A DNA stretch of 64,000 nt from Paracamarosporium sp. OC-R06-R3 (lineage: Eukaryota > Ascomycota > Dothideomycetes > Pleosporales > Didymosphaeriaceae): contig JACVRA010000064.1 in NCBI GenBank assembly GCA_019828545.1, positions 62,001 to 126,000 on the forward strand, given 5' to 3'. Shown one piece after another: positions 1-11,576 of the stretch; within the stretch, counting starts at the first letter, position 1; the number at the start of each line of letters is the position of its first letter. The position numbers and the translations under genes are program-made. The notes beneath the pieces were generated by a model. That model was given only the letters and a program-made list of their open reading frames with translations. It was not told where the DNA came from and ran no database searches.

Positions 1-1208
1 GCTTTCAATATATAGCAATCCTGGTCATCTCTCCATGCCTCGGCGTCATCTTGATGTACGCTCTTTAGCGATCCTTTAAGAAATCGAGATACCGTTTGCC
101 AATCATGGCTAGAACGTATGGACGTCACTTCAATCGACATTTGATAAGACAGAGATTTGCGAGAGGATGGATCTGTTCGAGTTTAGATATATCTTGGTGC
201 TTATGTTGAGGGCGTATCTTGGCGTCAGCTACTGTGCCACGCAGTAAGCTGTTGGAACAGGATGAATCCAAGTTGCCGCAAATAAGAGCCAATATCGATG
301 CGGCACAAAACACCGCTTCTGTATTTATCCTTGTGATTGTGTACGCTGTTGTTACAAGGACAAAATCGAGTCAGAAGGGAGCTCTCATCGGAGATGACGC
401 CTTTGTAACTGCTTTCACTGTTGACAATCCTCCACAGTCTGCGCTTATAGGCATTGATCCCACAGCATTCCAACCAGTGCTCCCAAAATCATCACATAAA
501 TGATTCCATAAGGCTCAATGTTTATGCAATGACATGGTCTTGAAAGTCCAGCTTGGGTCCGAAACTGACTACTGAAGTGAACAGCTACTTCCATTCCATC
601 CAGCCACTAGCCGAAACATTGCTGACATCAGTGCAAGCCTCACTTCATTAAACTCTACTACTAGTGGATGGTCACCAGTGAATCAAGTCAATTTCCCGAT
701 ACTAATTGGTATCGGGTTTGGTCCATTGTTGATCGCTCATCTACTCGGTTTATCACAAGGCAAGCCAACCACTTTTGGTCGTAGTGCATTTTCTACCGTC
801 TGGAACACCTGCTGCAAAACTGTGATGGATTTTGAATCATAGATACCGTTTCTAGAAGGATGATCAACGATAGCTTGGCGTCGTAACAGCGCGGGCGGGA
901 GCTCGCTTTCTTCATGGTCGCCCCACTGGAATCTGCAGTTGACCTTGTGCCATTGGCGCAGATTCTCATACTGTTAGCTGGTTATAGATAACTTGGCTGA
1001 TATTGCTTGTCACTGGGATGTCCTCCACTCTGGCTATTGTTTGTTTGAACTTGACGAATGTATTTCCACACACTATTCTCAGCTGATTTAACATAATTAG
1101 GGTATTATTTTGCTACTATCTGTCTTCAACATGCCTGAGCACCCCACCCACGAAGACTAAGTACGTCTAAAAATTTTGTACAACGAAGGTTGGTGGCTCG
1201 AAATTTCC
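1..1208. other. Intergenic, no gene recognised
   Basis: No open frame here has a recognisable product or convincing splice structure; the longest frames (under 100 codons) overlap each other on both strands. The one visible structure is an inverted repeat at 695-716, listed separately. A gene lying mostly off the left edge cannot be excluded. Confidence 0.5.
695..716. repeat. Perfect 8-bp inverted repeat
   Basis: Arms CCCGATAC (695-702) and GTATCGGG (709-716) are perfect reverse complements around the 6-nt spacer TAATTG. It could be a regulator binding site or a chance hairpin. Nothing flanking it suggests a transposon end. Confidence 0.5.
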
Positions 1209-2674
1209 TCAGAAGCAGAATATCTCGTCTCCTATCTTCCCGACTGCTCCAGGCTCCTTGAACCCTAACTCTACCAACCCCTTCTTTGCAGCTCCTACCA
1301 TCCCTGGTGGACCGCACAACATAATCTTTGTATCTGGGCCCACCTCCGGCATTTTTTCCCTCATAACGTCACGCGTGACGAATCCGCTTCCACCGTTCCA
1401 GCCTGCTGGCGGATGGTCCAGCATCAACCACAGCTTGAAATTCTTAGGGTACCGCCGCGCAAATGTCTCGAGCTCGGATCGCAAGAGAATATCATCTTCG
1501 GTGCGGTTCGCGTATACCAGTGAGATGGTGGTTGTATCGAGCGGATCTTCGCAGATGGCGCGGATGAGGGCGTACATGGGTGTAATGCCCGTTCCACCGG
1601 CAATCATCCCAATGTGTTTGCAATGGCCTGTGCTATATTTCATGGCTCCTTTAGGCCCGCGGAAGAGTACCTCATCCCCAACTTCCAGGCTCGCGAAGTA
1701 CTTCCCTGTGAGCGCGCCGTCGGGATAGATCTTGATGACGAGTTCAATCACGCCGGCATCGAGATTGTTTGAGGTTGGGGTATATGAGCGAGTGACAGTT
1801 TTGCCGTCGATTGTGGCTTTGATGGCGATGTGTTGGCCGATGGGTAGACCTATGACGTCTTTCGCGGAGGGGAGTGCGAAGGTATACTTATAAACATTTG
1901 GAGATAGCTTAGTGATTTTGGAGACTTTGAGCGGCTTGTAATCTTTTGCATCGAGGAAGCCCTTAGCAAAATGAGGATTTGCAGCCACAACGCGTCGACG
2001 TTGAGTGCGATAGGGCGGGTAACGCCCAAAACCCTCTTCGACGTGTGTGAATTTGGCGAGCTCTTTGCCGAGCGCGACAAAGGCAACGCTGGAGAGTACG
2101 GTGGCGATGGCAAAGCCTTTAAGGAAGGAGGAGTGCGGACTACCAGATGCACTGCCGTTAACCAGTGCAAAGGTGGGCAACCTGAAGGGTATTCGGGGAA
2201 GAAGGCCGCGATGTGAGGCGTAGTACGTGGGCGCTGCTACGGCAACTGAAGCAAGAATGGCTTTAAGTACAGTTGCTGAAGCAGAAGACGTATGTGTGTT
2301 GTTGGGTAATGGAGTTGATTGCTGGACGAGTTTCACGGCCTTGGTCTTGCGGGCTTTGTTGCTATCTGCTGCAACACCAATCAAGTATGATTGCAAGATC
2401 TCGTCTGCGTCTTCTGAGTGGCCGACGTCCTCGTAGGCTTCGGTAGCGTCTTTGCCTGCGGTATCTAGGAGGACGTCGACGCCACCTGGATGATCTCGCA
2501 CGTAGTCTGTCACATTATAGACTAGATATCCTGTTAGTATGCGGGTTCTTGAGGATAGAACAATCTAAAGAACGGAAGGACGATGATACCTTTTCCATGG
2601 ATGACTACCCATAAATCGTCTTTGGTTGCGTGGGACGCAATCTCAGCTGTACTAAAAATGTCGGATTTTGACAT
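1209..2674 (-). CDS. Cytochrome b5 / NADH-cytochrome b5 reductase fusion
   Basis: Two exons, complement(1209..2521, 2590..2674), 465 aa. The N-terminal ~80 residues are a cytochrome b5 domain: the HPGG motif supplies one haem ligand (H39) and VGH the other (H63). A hydrophobic stretch around residues 115-150 could anchor the protein. The C-terminal two thirds is a ferredoxin-reductase type module with the FAD motif RSYTPTS, the NADH-binding motif GTGITPMY, a late CGPPGM motif and the typical ending in aromatic residues (FCF). Known of the family: it transfers electrons from NADH through FAD to cytochrome b5-type haem, feeding desaturases, sterol enzymes or P450s. Here donor and acceptor are in one chain. 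The 68-nt intron was placed because it restores the DLWVVIHGKVYNVTDYV sequence of the b5 fold. A P450 lies divergently next door, a possible redox client (inference). Confidence 0.9.
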
Positions 2675-3345
2675 TGTGGTTTGCATACAGACACTAAGGT
2701 TGAGACAGAAGGAAGAAGGATATCACTTTTATCACGAAAGTTTTCTTGCACAATATCAGCACCTTTCAAGGCTTATCGCACTCTTCAGTTTGCCTCGGCA
2801 TCTTCTTAGTCGTCTAATACAAAATCAAGACTTCGTACGAGCTTTGAGTCCTCAATCTCCTTCCTGGGTGGGGCGAGTTTGACCGTTACGGCGTTGGTTG
2901 CGTTGCTAGATCCACTTGTAGGGCTGCAGCATGTTCGGCGCCGCCGGAACGCAGATCGTATAGTTGACGAAGCTCTTCAGGGGTTGGAGCAAAGCCGAAA
3001 AATGGCGCTTGTATGACTGGTTGAAACATGGTTCACAAGCAGAGCCGCACGGGTAGTCCCACAGTTTTTCGGAGCATAATGACGATGCGTCGGAGAAAAC
3101 GTGAACCTCGGCACGTTTGACATATTACAGCGCATCAACTCTCCAATCAAAGTGAATCTGGTAGCGCAAACTTGACAAAACCCCTATCCCTGTCCTTTCA
3201 TGATGCCTCGGTTTCAAAGTGGCCGAGTATCTTGAAGAATTATGATGGCGTGCGAAAGTGGCCTCTAACTGCCACATATAGACACGCTTGCGACTGACTG
3301 TCGCAATGTAGTTTTTTTCAGTTCGCTCTTCACAAGTTCAACAAA
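2675..3345. promoter_or_regulatory. Divergent intergenic region (b5 reductase / P450)
   Basis: This 0.67-kb stretch separates the start codons of the divergently transcribed b5-reductase fusion and the P450, so it must carry both promoters. No specific operator was identified. It also holds the small frame listed at 2886-3029. Confidence 0.4.
2886..3029 (-). CDS. Possible 47-aa small protein or exon
   Basis: An ATG-to-TAA frame of 47 codons begins MFQPVIQAPFF and contains TPEELRQLYDLRSGGAEHAAALQ, split here as TPEELRQLYDLRS followed by GGAEHAAAL. The composition (helix-forming, no rare codons) looks more protein-like than the flanks. It sits in the region shared by two divergent promoters. 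I do not recognise a family. It could be a real micropeptide, an exon of an unmodelled gene, or chance. Confidence 0.2.
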   Translation of the reverse strand: MFQPVIQAPFFGFAPTPEELRQLYDLRSGGAEHAAALQVDLATQPTP

Positions 3346-5099
3346 ATGCAAGCTCAGAAGTTCTACCTATCAGGAGAGTCTCCTGCATCCTCGCGGACAA
3401 TCGAATTCCATCAGGATGCTTCATTGGAGGATTTGAGAGATTTGATCGCGTCGCATTTTGCGATAGTTGTACCTCAGGGTAAGCGAAGGGAAGGGGATCA
3501 ACTATTTTACAAGCAATCACTAATAGTAAAAAAGGAATCGATTTCGAATGTAATGGCATTGTAACGACAGAGATCGCACACATAATATCATCAGACGACG
3601 CGATTGCTATCACCGTTGATGGCCACGCCGTGCGAGACGCTCCTGGTCCAAAGGGCCTCCCTTACGTAGGGAACTTCTTTGAAGTCTTCCCCGACCATCT
3701 AGGCAATCATCAACGACTCTTCGACCATTATGGACCGCTCTTTAAGACGACCAATATGGGTCGTACTGTGTATCACTCCAACGACCCAGAGATAGCCGCC
3801 ATCGCCTTTGCGGAATCTGATTTCTTTACGAAGAAGATCAATGAGAGTCATCCACTATTCGGTATCAAGCAGCCACAGGCTGGAGTTTTCCTTGGCGATA
3901 CAGACACGCCTGAGTGGCGGGTAACACACAAATTCCTCCCTCCAGCGCTGGGTCCTAAGGCAGTGAGGCATTATGCGCCAACGATGCAAAAGACCATCGA
4001 GGAGGCATACAAGGTTTTCGACCACTTCGACGAACAAGGCCAGTCGTTTAACGTATACATCTACATGCTCAAACTCGGCTCGCAAGCAGTAGCAAAGCTC
4101 ACCCTCGGTGTTGATCTAGAACACTTCTCGTCACCAAATGCACCCGTGCACGAGATCGTCCGACTCATTGCCGAGACGCTGAGCTTGAATAAGAAGGTCA
4201 CTTCTTGGGGTAGCTGGTACGCTTCATTGCCGTTCGGTGACCCCAAAGCGTTGAAGGTCAAGCAAAAGCGCATGGAAGATATCATCATCGAAGCTGTCGA
4301 GAAGGCTGAACGTGGTGGTACTTCCGACCTCCCACTGCAAGATGCTGCCCTCTCAGCAAAGAACATGGTCGACTACGCGCTTCGTGCAACAGACAACAAA
4401 GGTGAAAAGCTGCCTCTCACATCCATGGCGCATGCCCTTGTGGTAGCCACAGGCGCCGGTTTCACCACGACTTCGTCCCTCCTCTCATGGCTTATCTATG
4501 GCCTTGTCACATACCCTGGCGTTCAAGAAAAGCTTCTCCAGGAATTAGTTGACAACGACTTCACCGATGAGATGGAGCTCACTTCCGACTTCACAGACAA
4601 ACTAACCTATCTTGACCGTTTCATCAAAGAAACACAACGTCGACACAACCCTTCCTTCCAGCCCGGCCGTACAGCAAAAGCCGACCTGATCCTACCCGGC
4701 GGATACAAGCTACCCAAAGACTCCGTCATCATTCCCGCCCTCCACCACATCCACAACAATCCTGCGCTTTGGGACAACCCTGCGAAGTTCGATCCGGAGC
4801 GATGGGATACGCCGGAGGTTAAGAACAGGCATAAGGCGAGCTATATACCATTTGCGACGGGGCCGCGCATGTGTATCGGGTTCAACTTTGCTTTACAAGA
4901 GGTGAAAATTTTCTTGCCCAAGCTGATATGGCGTTATCGGTTCAGTAAGGATGGAGATGAGACCATTGATTATGATCCCATGTTCCAGCTGATCCGACCT
5001 AACAATCTCTACGTTAGAGCGGAAAGGCGAGGGAAATGGCCACCAAGGACGGAAACAGAGGATGAACTGGTTGTTCCGGCAATTACAGAGCAGCCGTAG
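3346..5099 (+). CDS. Cytochrome P450 with an N-terminal ubiquitin-like extension
   Basis: Two exons, 3346..3478 and 3535..5099, 565 aa. The intron (56 nt) joins VVPQ to GIDFECNG in phase. Residues 1-80 have no membrane anchor. Instead they alternate short strands with one helix (TIEFHQDASLEDLRDLI) and end in a strand-turn-strand, resembling a beta-grasp fold (inference). The P450 domain then starts at PGPKGLPYVGN. Visible hallmarks are the ExxR motif (E410-T-Q-R413) and the haem loop FATGPRMCIG with the proximal cysteine at residue 491. The I-helix reads A352-G-F-T-T-T, so the usual acidic residue before the conserved threonine is Thr355. Known of the family: haem monooxygenases. The substrate is not predictable. 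Absence of an N-terminal transmembrane helix suggests a soluble or peripherally bound enzyme. Neighbours are a divergent b5/b5-reductase and a convergent hydrolase. Confidence 0.88.
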
Positions 5100-5315
5100 T
5101 GGATAATTTTGCATGCTGTTAGATACCTTATATAATGTTATAGACTGAAAAGCGGATTTTCAATGCCCTGAAAACAAGACATGTTTATCATACTGTGGTC
5201 TTGATGTCCGAACTTGACGATCTAGCGTCGAAAGGATCGAGGAATCTTTGCAGCCTTCAGCCAACTCTATCCTGTTCTATAAGCACCTGCTTGTTCACAC
5301 ATTCTAAACGAGCTT

Positions 5316-6494
5316 TTACTGAGCCATCTTTTCTTTCACGAAGGCGACTGTATCCTCCAGTCCTTCATCAACTGCCTTGATAACCCCTCTCGTGAACGCA
5401 ATGAAGCCGTGCGGCGCGCCATTGTAGATCTTTACCACACTCTCATTCCCCCACATGCCCCACTTAGCTCCCATCATCACCGTGTCATCCAACAACGGAT
5501 CCTCTGACCCACAAACGAATAGCGCTGGTGGCAACTTCAAGCCTCTAATGTTCTTATAGAAGGGGCTGATTGATGGGTCGCAGCGCTCCTCGTGAGTCGT
5601 GTTGGGAAGTAGCACTTTGATATAAGCTTGCATAATGTCGAGATCGATGACCAATGCTAGCTCATGATGATGTACCTGAGGGAAGAATCGAGCCATGTCA
5701 TAGCAGCCAAAGTGCAGGAGGAGGCCTTTAAAGGCGAAATTTGGACGCGTCTCGAGGAGACGGAAGGCAACAAGGACAGCAAGGTGGCCGCCGGCAGACT
5801 GTTATCATTAGTATCGTTCTATATCTAAGACGAATTATCATACTTCACCGCCGGTAAACATGAGCGGGCCACCGTAGAGCTTCTCCGCGTTGTCAACAAG
5901 CCATTCTGCAGCATCGTAGCAGTCGTTTACACCCGCTGGCCAGGGATCTTCTGGTGCGAGACGGTATCCAACAGACCATACAGTCACTTCGTAGTTATCC
6001 GCCATGTATTTTAGGTATGGATCTTGATAAGCTTCAGACTGCAGCACCCATCCGCCACCATGGATGTGTAGGTGGACGCCCTTGGAGACACCACTAGCAG
6101 GCTTGAATATGCGGTATGTGATTTCACGCCCTGCGTCGCGTGACGGTATGGTGCCGTTTATACCTTCTGGGAGGACGATGGGCTTGGGAAGGGGTGTCTT
6201 GCCCTCCCAGCGGAGTTTGCGGTATTCGGCTGCACCGACCTGTCACCCACTCGTAAGCCTAATGTTCGAGCCATGTGAAAACTTAGGGAGCATGCACTTA
6301 AACACGGGGTGTGAAGGTGTGGATGCATTTGACGTGTGTATGAAATTATTGGAAGGGGGTGAACATACCTCATACCACCTGGGGCCATCTTTCCAAATCT
6401 GAATCAACTTCTTGTTGAATTCTTGCGTCTCCTCGTCTATGGTACTACGGTCGAATTTCGCCGCGTCGATTTTGAGGTCGGATTGAAGAGGCAT
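5316..6494 (-). CDS. HSL-family alpha/beta hydrolase (esterase/lipase-like)
   Basis: Three exons, complement(5316..5798, 5844..6239, 6369..6494), 334 aa. The oxyanion-hole motif HGGGW is in exon 2. The nucleophile motif GESAGG is split exactly between exons 2 and 3 (GGE / SAGG), with Ser175 as nucleophile. The acid is likely Asp274 in GSEDPLLDD and the base His304 in APHGF. This is the arrangement of hormone-sensitive-lipase type esterases, which hydrolyse short acyl esters or carboxylic-ester lactones. There is no signal peptide, so it is probably cytosolic. I took the Met at 6494 (MPLQSDLK); an in-frame Met eight codons upstream (6518) is possible. It converges on the P450, so co-function in one detoxification or secondary pathway is only a guess from proximity. 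Confidence 0.88.
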
Positions 6495-7321
6495 GTTTAC
6501 AGGACCAACCAACAACACACCAAACGCAGATACTCAACGACGCAAACAATATTTCAACAAGAACGTCCAAATGTATATGATAATAAGGGATTTTGTAGTC
6601 TGGCTTTTGGAAGCACGCGACGATATAACAAAGGTGTACGTACAGCGTGGGATGGCAAGCCATACTTAATTCTAACATGGTGGGGTCGCGGGGTAGCATT
6701 CGGCGCGTCAAAGGTTACAAGGATCTTGATAGATGACTCGACATTCGCGGAGATGTCCGCCAGCAGTGGGAAAGTCGCGGGATACCCGATTAGTGCGCAT
6801 GATCAACACTAGTTATGGCTTTAAACAGGAACGGCACCACAAATCCCTCAAGCATCGAGCTGATTCACTGATTCGTCCATCCCTTCTATGGACTGCCGAA
6901 AAGAATTTTAGACAGGGTGTTCATTACCAGTAGAACACGGACACATTTTAATCAAGGTCTCAATCCTGAGCATGCGCTGGCATGTATATTGGTAGTATGC
7001 CGCAGCTATTCAAGGTTAGTGACCAAAAGGATATCAAATCACGAAAGTGTATTCGGTCAGGCTCCTTTTCTCTTGATGATTAGACTTCAATCTGGCCTTG
7101 CCGGAAGCTAGAATCACAACAATAGAGGACAGTACCAACATATTTGAAACACAACAAAGTCGAATTTTATAGGAGGTCTATTTCGCAACGAAGGAGATTG
7201 AAGTAGGAAATGTAAACCAGGGGAAAACGTACGCTACGTTGTCAATGAAAGGCATCGGTAAAAAAGTAGCACCATATAACGAGATAGCAGCACGCTTTCA
7301 ACCCAAGGGTGTGCATCGTGT
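6495..7321. other. Intergenic, nothing recognised
   Basis: This 0.8-kb stretch lies between the hydrolase start and the 3' end of the GTPase gene. Only overlapping low-quality frames occur. It must hold the hydrolase promoter and the GTPase terminator region; I cannot point to either. Confidence 0.5.
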
Positions 7322-10300
7322 TCATACAGTGAACGTGCCGCTCATCTGTTCCAACTCTGCCTTGATCTGTTCGACCACATTCGTCAACCTTCGTCTGAAT
7401 TCTGGGTTCCTCTCACTTTCCAAAATCACATTTTCATCTCGGAGAACCTGAAGGTCGGCTTCGATTAGATCGGTTTGTTGGGTTACCGCATTCTTGAACT
7501 CGATCTCGACGTTGGTGGATAGCTCGCTGAAGGCATCTTTGAACATGTTTTTGTGGGAAGTGAAAAGAGATTCGGAGCCAAATCTACCGGTGACGAGATT
7601 CTTTCGCCGCCTGTCACTTCCTCCTCCTGTGTACGATTCATTAGTAAAATTTCAAGGTTTTATTGACATGCTGAGGTATTTGAAATTTAGAAAAGACTTC
7701 CGGGCTCCTAACCGTCGATGCAGAATAAATCCGTCTAATATAAAAGAATGACACATACCGCTTTCCATATTCGCAGCTCGGTAAGTATTCTCCATAAGGC
7801 TACCAATGAACGCGGTGCGGAGAGGTGCGAATGCATTTATACGCAGAGTGGAAAGTTCATCTCGAAAGCTCTCTCCTACATCTTCGATGTTGTAGAGTAG
7901 TAAGTCTTGTCGATGACGAAGAGTTGCAGTAAGGGTGTGCAAAGCTGAGTGAGCATTGTTGCTCATTTGCGCTACAACGACCGTTAGCAACATGGGATAG
8001 TCGGCATGTAGTGGGAAACCGGAGCCGGCCTTCGGCCTGATAACTGATATGGAGGGATAGATAATCAGAGTCGTACGTACCTGCACTAAAGGCTAAAGTG
8101 GCCATATCCTGTAAGACCTGCTCTAACGACGTGACTACTGCATCTAAGCGATCGTTCACTTCCTTAGTGAAGGCCGTCCAAATTATAGTCATGTCCTGAG
8201 CCATCTCACTCATTGCTTCTTCATTCCAGCAACGAAATGGCTGGCTTTTGGTTTGGTATTCCCCGTAGTTGCGACAGAATGCTGCGTACGACGTATGATG
8301 GAACTTTACAAACGTCAGTATATGAACAGGCGAGTAACGAACTGTATACACACATCATACTGCCATACCAAAGCTGCTTCCTTGGCGCTGGCACACCACT
8401 GTGCTATACGTTGCGCTGCTGAAGTCAGTCAACTCTTTTGGGATCTTGAGCAACGGCTAAATACCCATGCGCTGTTGAACTTGCCTACTAAACTCATTTC
8501 GCAAACTTCGCGAAATTTCATGGAGTGAGGATATCGGAGAGGTCATCTACCAAAGCATGTCAATGCCTGTTACAGAACGCTCTCCTCAGTTGTCGATAGC
8601 CATCTCAATATCGTAATTCATCAATCTTCTATGCACCTCCGTTTCATATATTTGGGAAGGAATGCCAGCCTATAAATTGCATCAACGTACCTCGTGTAAC
8701 TTCGTCTGTATTGCATTGACAGTATTCAGCATCTCCTGCTTTTTGTCCGCGCTTGCATCACCAGACCCAGCCTCTACCTGCATAGTTTGATATTAACTTT
8801 CATAGTGCATATATCGCATTCCATCATGTATCTTACCCATAGCTTGACAGATGCAAGAAGTGTCGGAATCTCATGGTTCACATAGTGATCGACTGCCCGC
8901 ATATGGCTTTCCGCCACGATGCCAATGCAGTATCGGCGTAATTCCAAGATCCCACTAAGCTCTAAGCGAGGTTTTGATACTGCTGCTGGCTTCATGCGAT
9001 CCATCCAGTAAAGTTTGTTGCTTACACAGAATACCTTGAGATCTCCTGCCACTGGATGGTCTCTGTATTGCATCTGAATCATGCGAGATACATCTGTGTT
9101 TCGAACAATGATTAGGTGTCGAAGTAGCCTAACATAGTCAGCATGGCAATTGGGAACACAGCAGAACCTGTCATACTTGAATTCTTCGTCGGCTTTGGTC
9201 CTCCTACACGTGTCATTAGTTGGTTTTGCGGAGGAAAGAAGATGTGATACATACTCCGCACGCCATCTGTCCGAATGTAGCTGTGCAAGTTCGTGAGCTT
9301 CTTCTTCGGAGCGATTCACATCGTCTTCATCAAGCTCCTTAATCTCTTCTGTCAAAGAGTCAATCTTCTGCTTGGTCTGCTTGATGCTTCTTTCCATGGC
9401 CTGCACAGCTGCCCGCTCAGCGGGATATGTGTCTATAGCTTCTCTTGCCCGGATTTCCTAATGTTGGTAAGCTAAGTACGTGTCTATAAGCTCATCATAG
9501 CTCCATGCTTACGTCTGAATACGTGCACACAATATTTACGTTGGATAGTCCCGCACGTCGGGCTAGTTGGAACACGTCTTGTACGCTTTGATCAGTAATG
9601 CCCCGCGCAATACGTGCAACGGCGAAAATTTGGTGGCAACGGAGAACATATCGTTCTGTAATGTTTTGACGGGCAATGTTTGCATCCCGTAAGCCTACTG
9701 TATTCAGTAACAATCAAGTACAGTATGCGTATACTAACCAGGAAGGTCAGCTATTATCAACCCCTTGCTCAATATGAACGCGTTCAGATACACCCTAAAG
9801 CAGGATCACGTTAGTCGCGTGTGAAGATGGATGGCCTTAAAACAACGTCTTGAAGTGGTACAACGCCGAAATTGATCTCATTTTCAGAGAAAGAGCATAC
9901 GTACTTCAACTTTCGGACGAAAGGCCAAGGAACCTTTACTCCATGGCATTCTGTCATATCAATCTCTGACGTAAGTTCTCGAATCCTTGAAGAGCAGGTT
10001 ATAATGTCATTGTACGGCTCTCGTAGCTGGGTTGGTTGGTTGACTCCAAGTATTTCAGCTGACCATCGCAACATCGTCTCTACTGCCCGGTCTATTGGTA
10101 GAGCAAGCAAGCCGTTCGATCGCTCTCCAAAGCTTGCTTTGAACGTTTCTTTCGCGATCTGTGCCCTACGCTGCAAATCTACGAGTTCGTCTGCCCGAAG
10201 CTCTGCTGGCGGGTTCTCATTTTCTTGGTAGGCTCGGAGCAATTCCTCATATTGTTTCTTCAAGTCGTCCAGTGCAAAGAGATCAGCCTCAACGATATAA

Positions 10301-11576
10301 TCATTGCGTTCATGATAATGATACTCTGTAGCGACACAGGTACATGCTGAGCCATTATTGTTCTGTGCGCTAATGTTAGCCAAATCGATGAAGGAAACCA
10401 ATTACTTACAGAGCGGGCCAAGTCTTTCTTGTCAAGTAGGGAGTTGATCAAGCTGCTTTTCCCGACACCTGAGTCGCCGACTAATCCAACAATACGAGAT
10501 GAAGGTAACTCAAATGCACGTAGTCGCATAGCTTCTCTATAAAGCTTTTCAATGCTAGAGTTGGGCTCTCGATGTAAATCCGAACTTTGCAACACAGTTT
10601 CAACTTTTTCACTCATGCCACGAGCCTTATTGAATACCTGCTGCATCTCTCGCATACGAGAAAACTCCGAAGGTAATGATTCATGTTCGACATGATGAGG
10701 TTCCTTATCAATGGCTGACGCTGAACGGCGCCTGCGCGATGGGGTCATAGAACGATCCTGTCGTGCCCTGGAGCGGTCTGGTGACTCTGCAGCAGGTGAT
10801 CGTATGCGAAGAGCATCGAGAACATCAGTAATACTCCCAGATTGACGTTGGATATAATTTTCAGGAGATGGTGCTGGTGTGATATGTACTGACGGAGGCG
10901 ATGTATTATTATCTGGTGAAGAACTTCTAGTATCTGGCTGTCGAAGAATGTTTGTACGTCGTTCCGAATGAGCAGCTCTATTGGCTTGGAAGGATGAGTT
11001 GACTGGCTCTTCTGGTGTCTCTAGCCTTAAAGCCTGCAAAGAATTACCGAGTGCTTCGGCATGTTGACTAACGAGAACGGAGCCAGCAGTTGTTGTAGAC
11101 GGAGTAAATTCGACCGCACTGGGAGTGCTTTGTCGGCTGTCTGTATTTGAGACATCCCGTTCAACAGACGGCAGAGGTCTGTCCGGATCATGATCATCCC
11201 CAAATGTGAATGACGGTGAAGACGCGTGCTCCATTCCAAACGTGAAGGGTGTTGGCGAGGGTGTAAAACGATCAATGCTTGTACTGGACCTTGAAGCTAT
11301 CGGTGTCTGTCCCGAAGTAGATCGAGATGGTGATTGCGCTGAGTGCAGGGCTCTTGGACTGACATTGCTTGTGGCTCGTGGGCTTGGCGTAGATACCGGG
11401 GGGTGAACAGAGGTAAAGGTTGCAGTCATGGAGTCCGATGCGCCGAATGAAAACACAGAAGAGGATGGCGTAAACACAAGCGAATCAGAAGTCGACGCCC
11501 GTGAAGAACGAGATGAATGGGCAGGCATCATGAAGTGACGATGGGCAAAAATTGAATGGGTAGGGGATGAAGGCAA
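7322..11576 (-). CDS. SLIP-GC-like large GTPase with long disordered N-terminus
   Basis: Thirteen-exon model, complement(7322..7626, 7759..7971, 8081..8303, 8354..8415, 8465..8546, 8691..8777, 8837..9128, 9168..9203, 9255..9457, 9513..9694, 9739..9794, 9905..10362, 10410..11576), about 1121 aa. Residues 1-330 are Ser/Thr/Pro-rich and disordered, with repeated TPS/SPS-type motifs. The GTPase follows: P-loop GDSGVGKSS (367-375), switch I in SACTCVATEY, G3 motif DLPG created by splicing exons, and G4-like CTYSD. Downstream are a charged coiled-coil (KQTKQKIDSLTEEIKELDED) and an alpha-helical region containing YAAFCRNYGEY and WNEEAM, which I associate with nuclear GTPase SLIP-GC homologues. The two introns inside the 8837-9457 block are multiples of three: 9204-9254 has good signals, while 9129-9167 is only 39 nt and uncertain. 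Cellular role in fungi is unknown to me; a dynamin-like membrane or nuclear scaffold role is speculation. Confidence 0.8.

Noticed and set aside
6423..6812. 129-codon plus frame over the hydrolase first exon
   Set aside because: Antisense to a well-supported exon and without family features.
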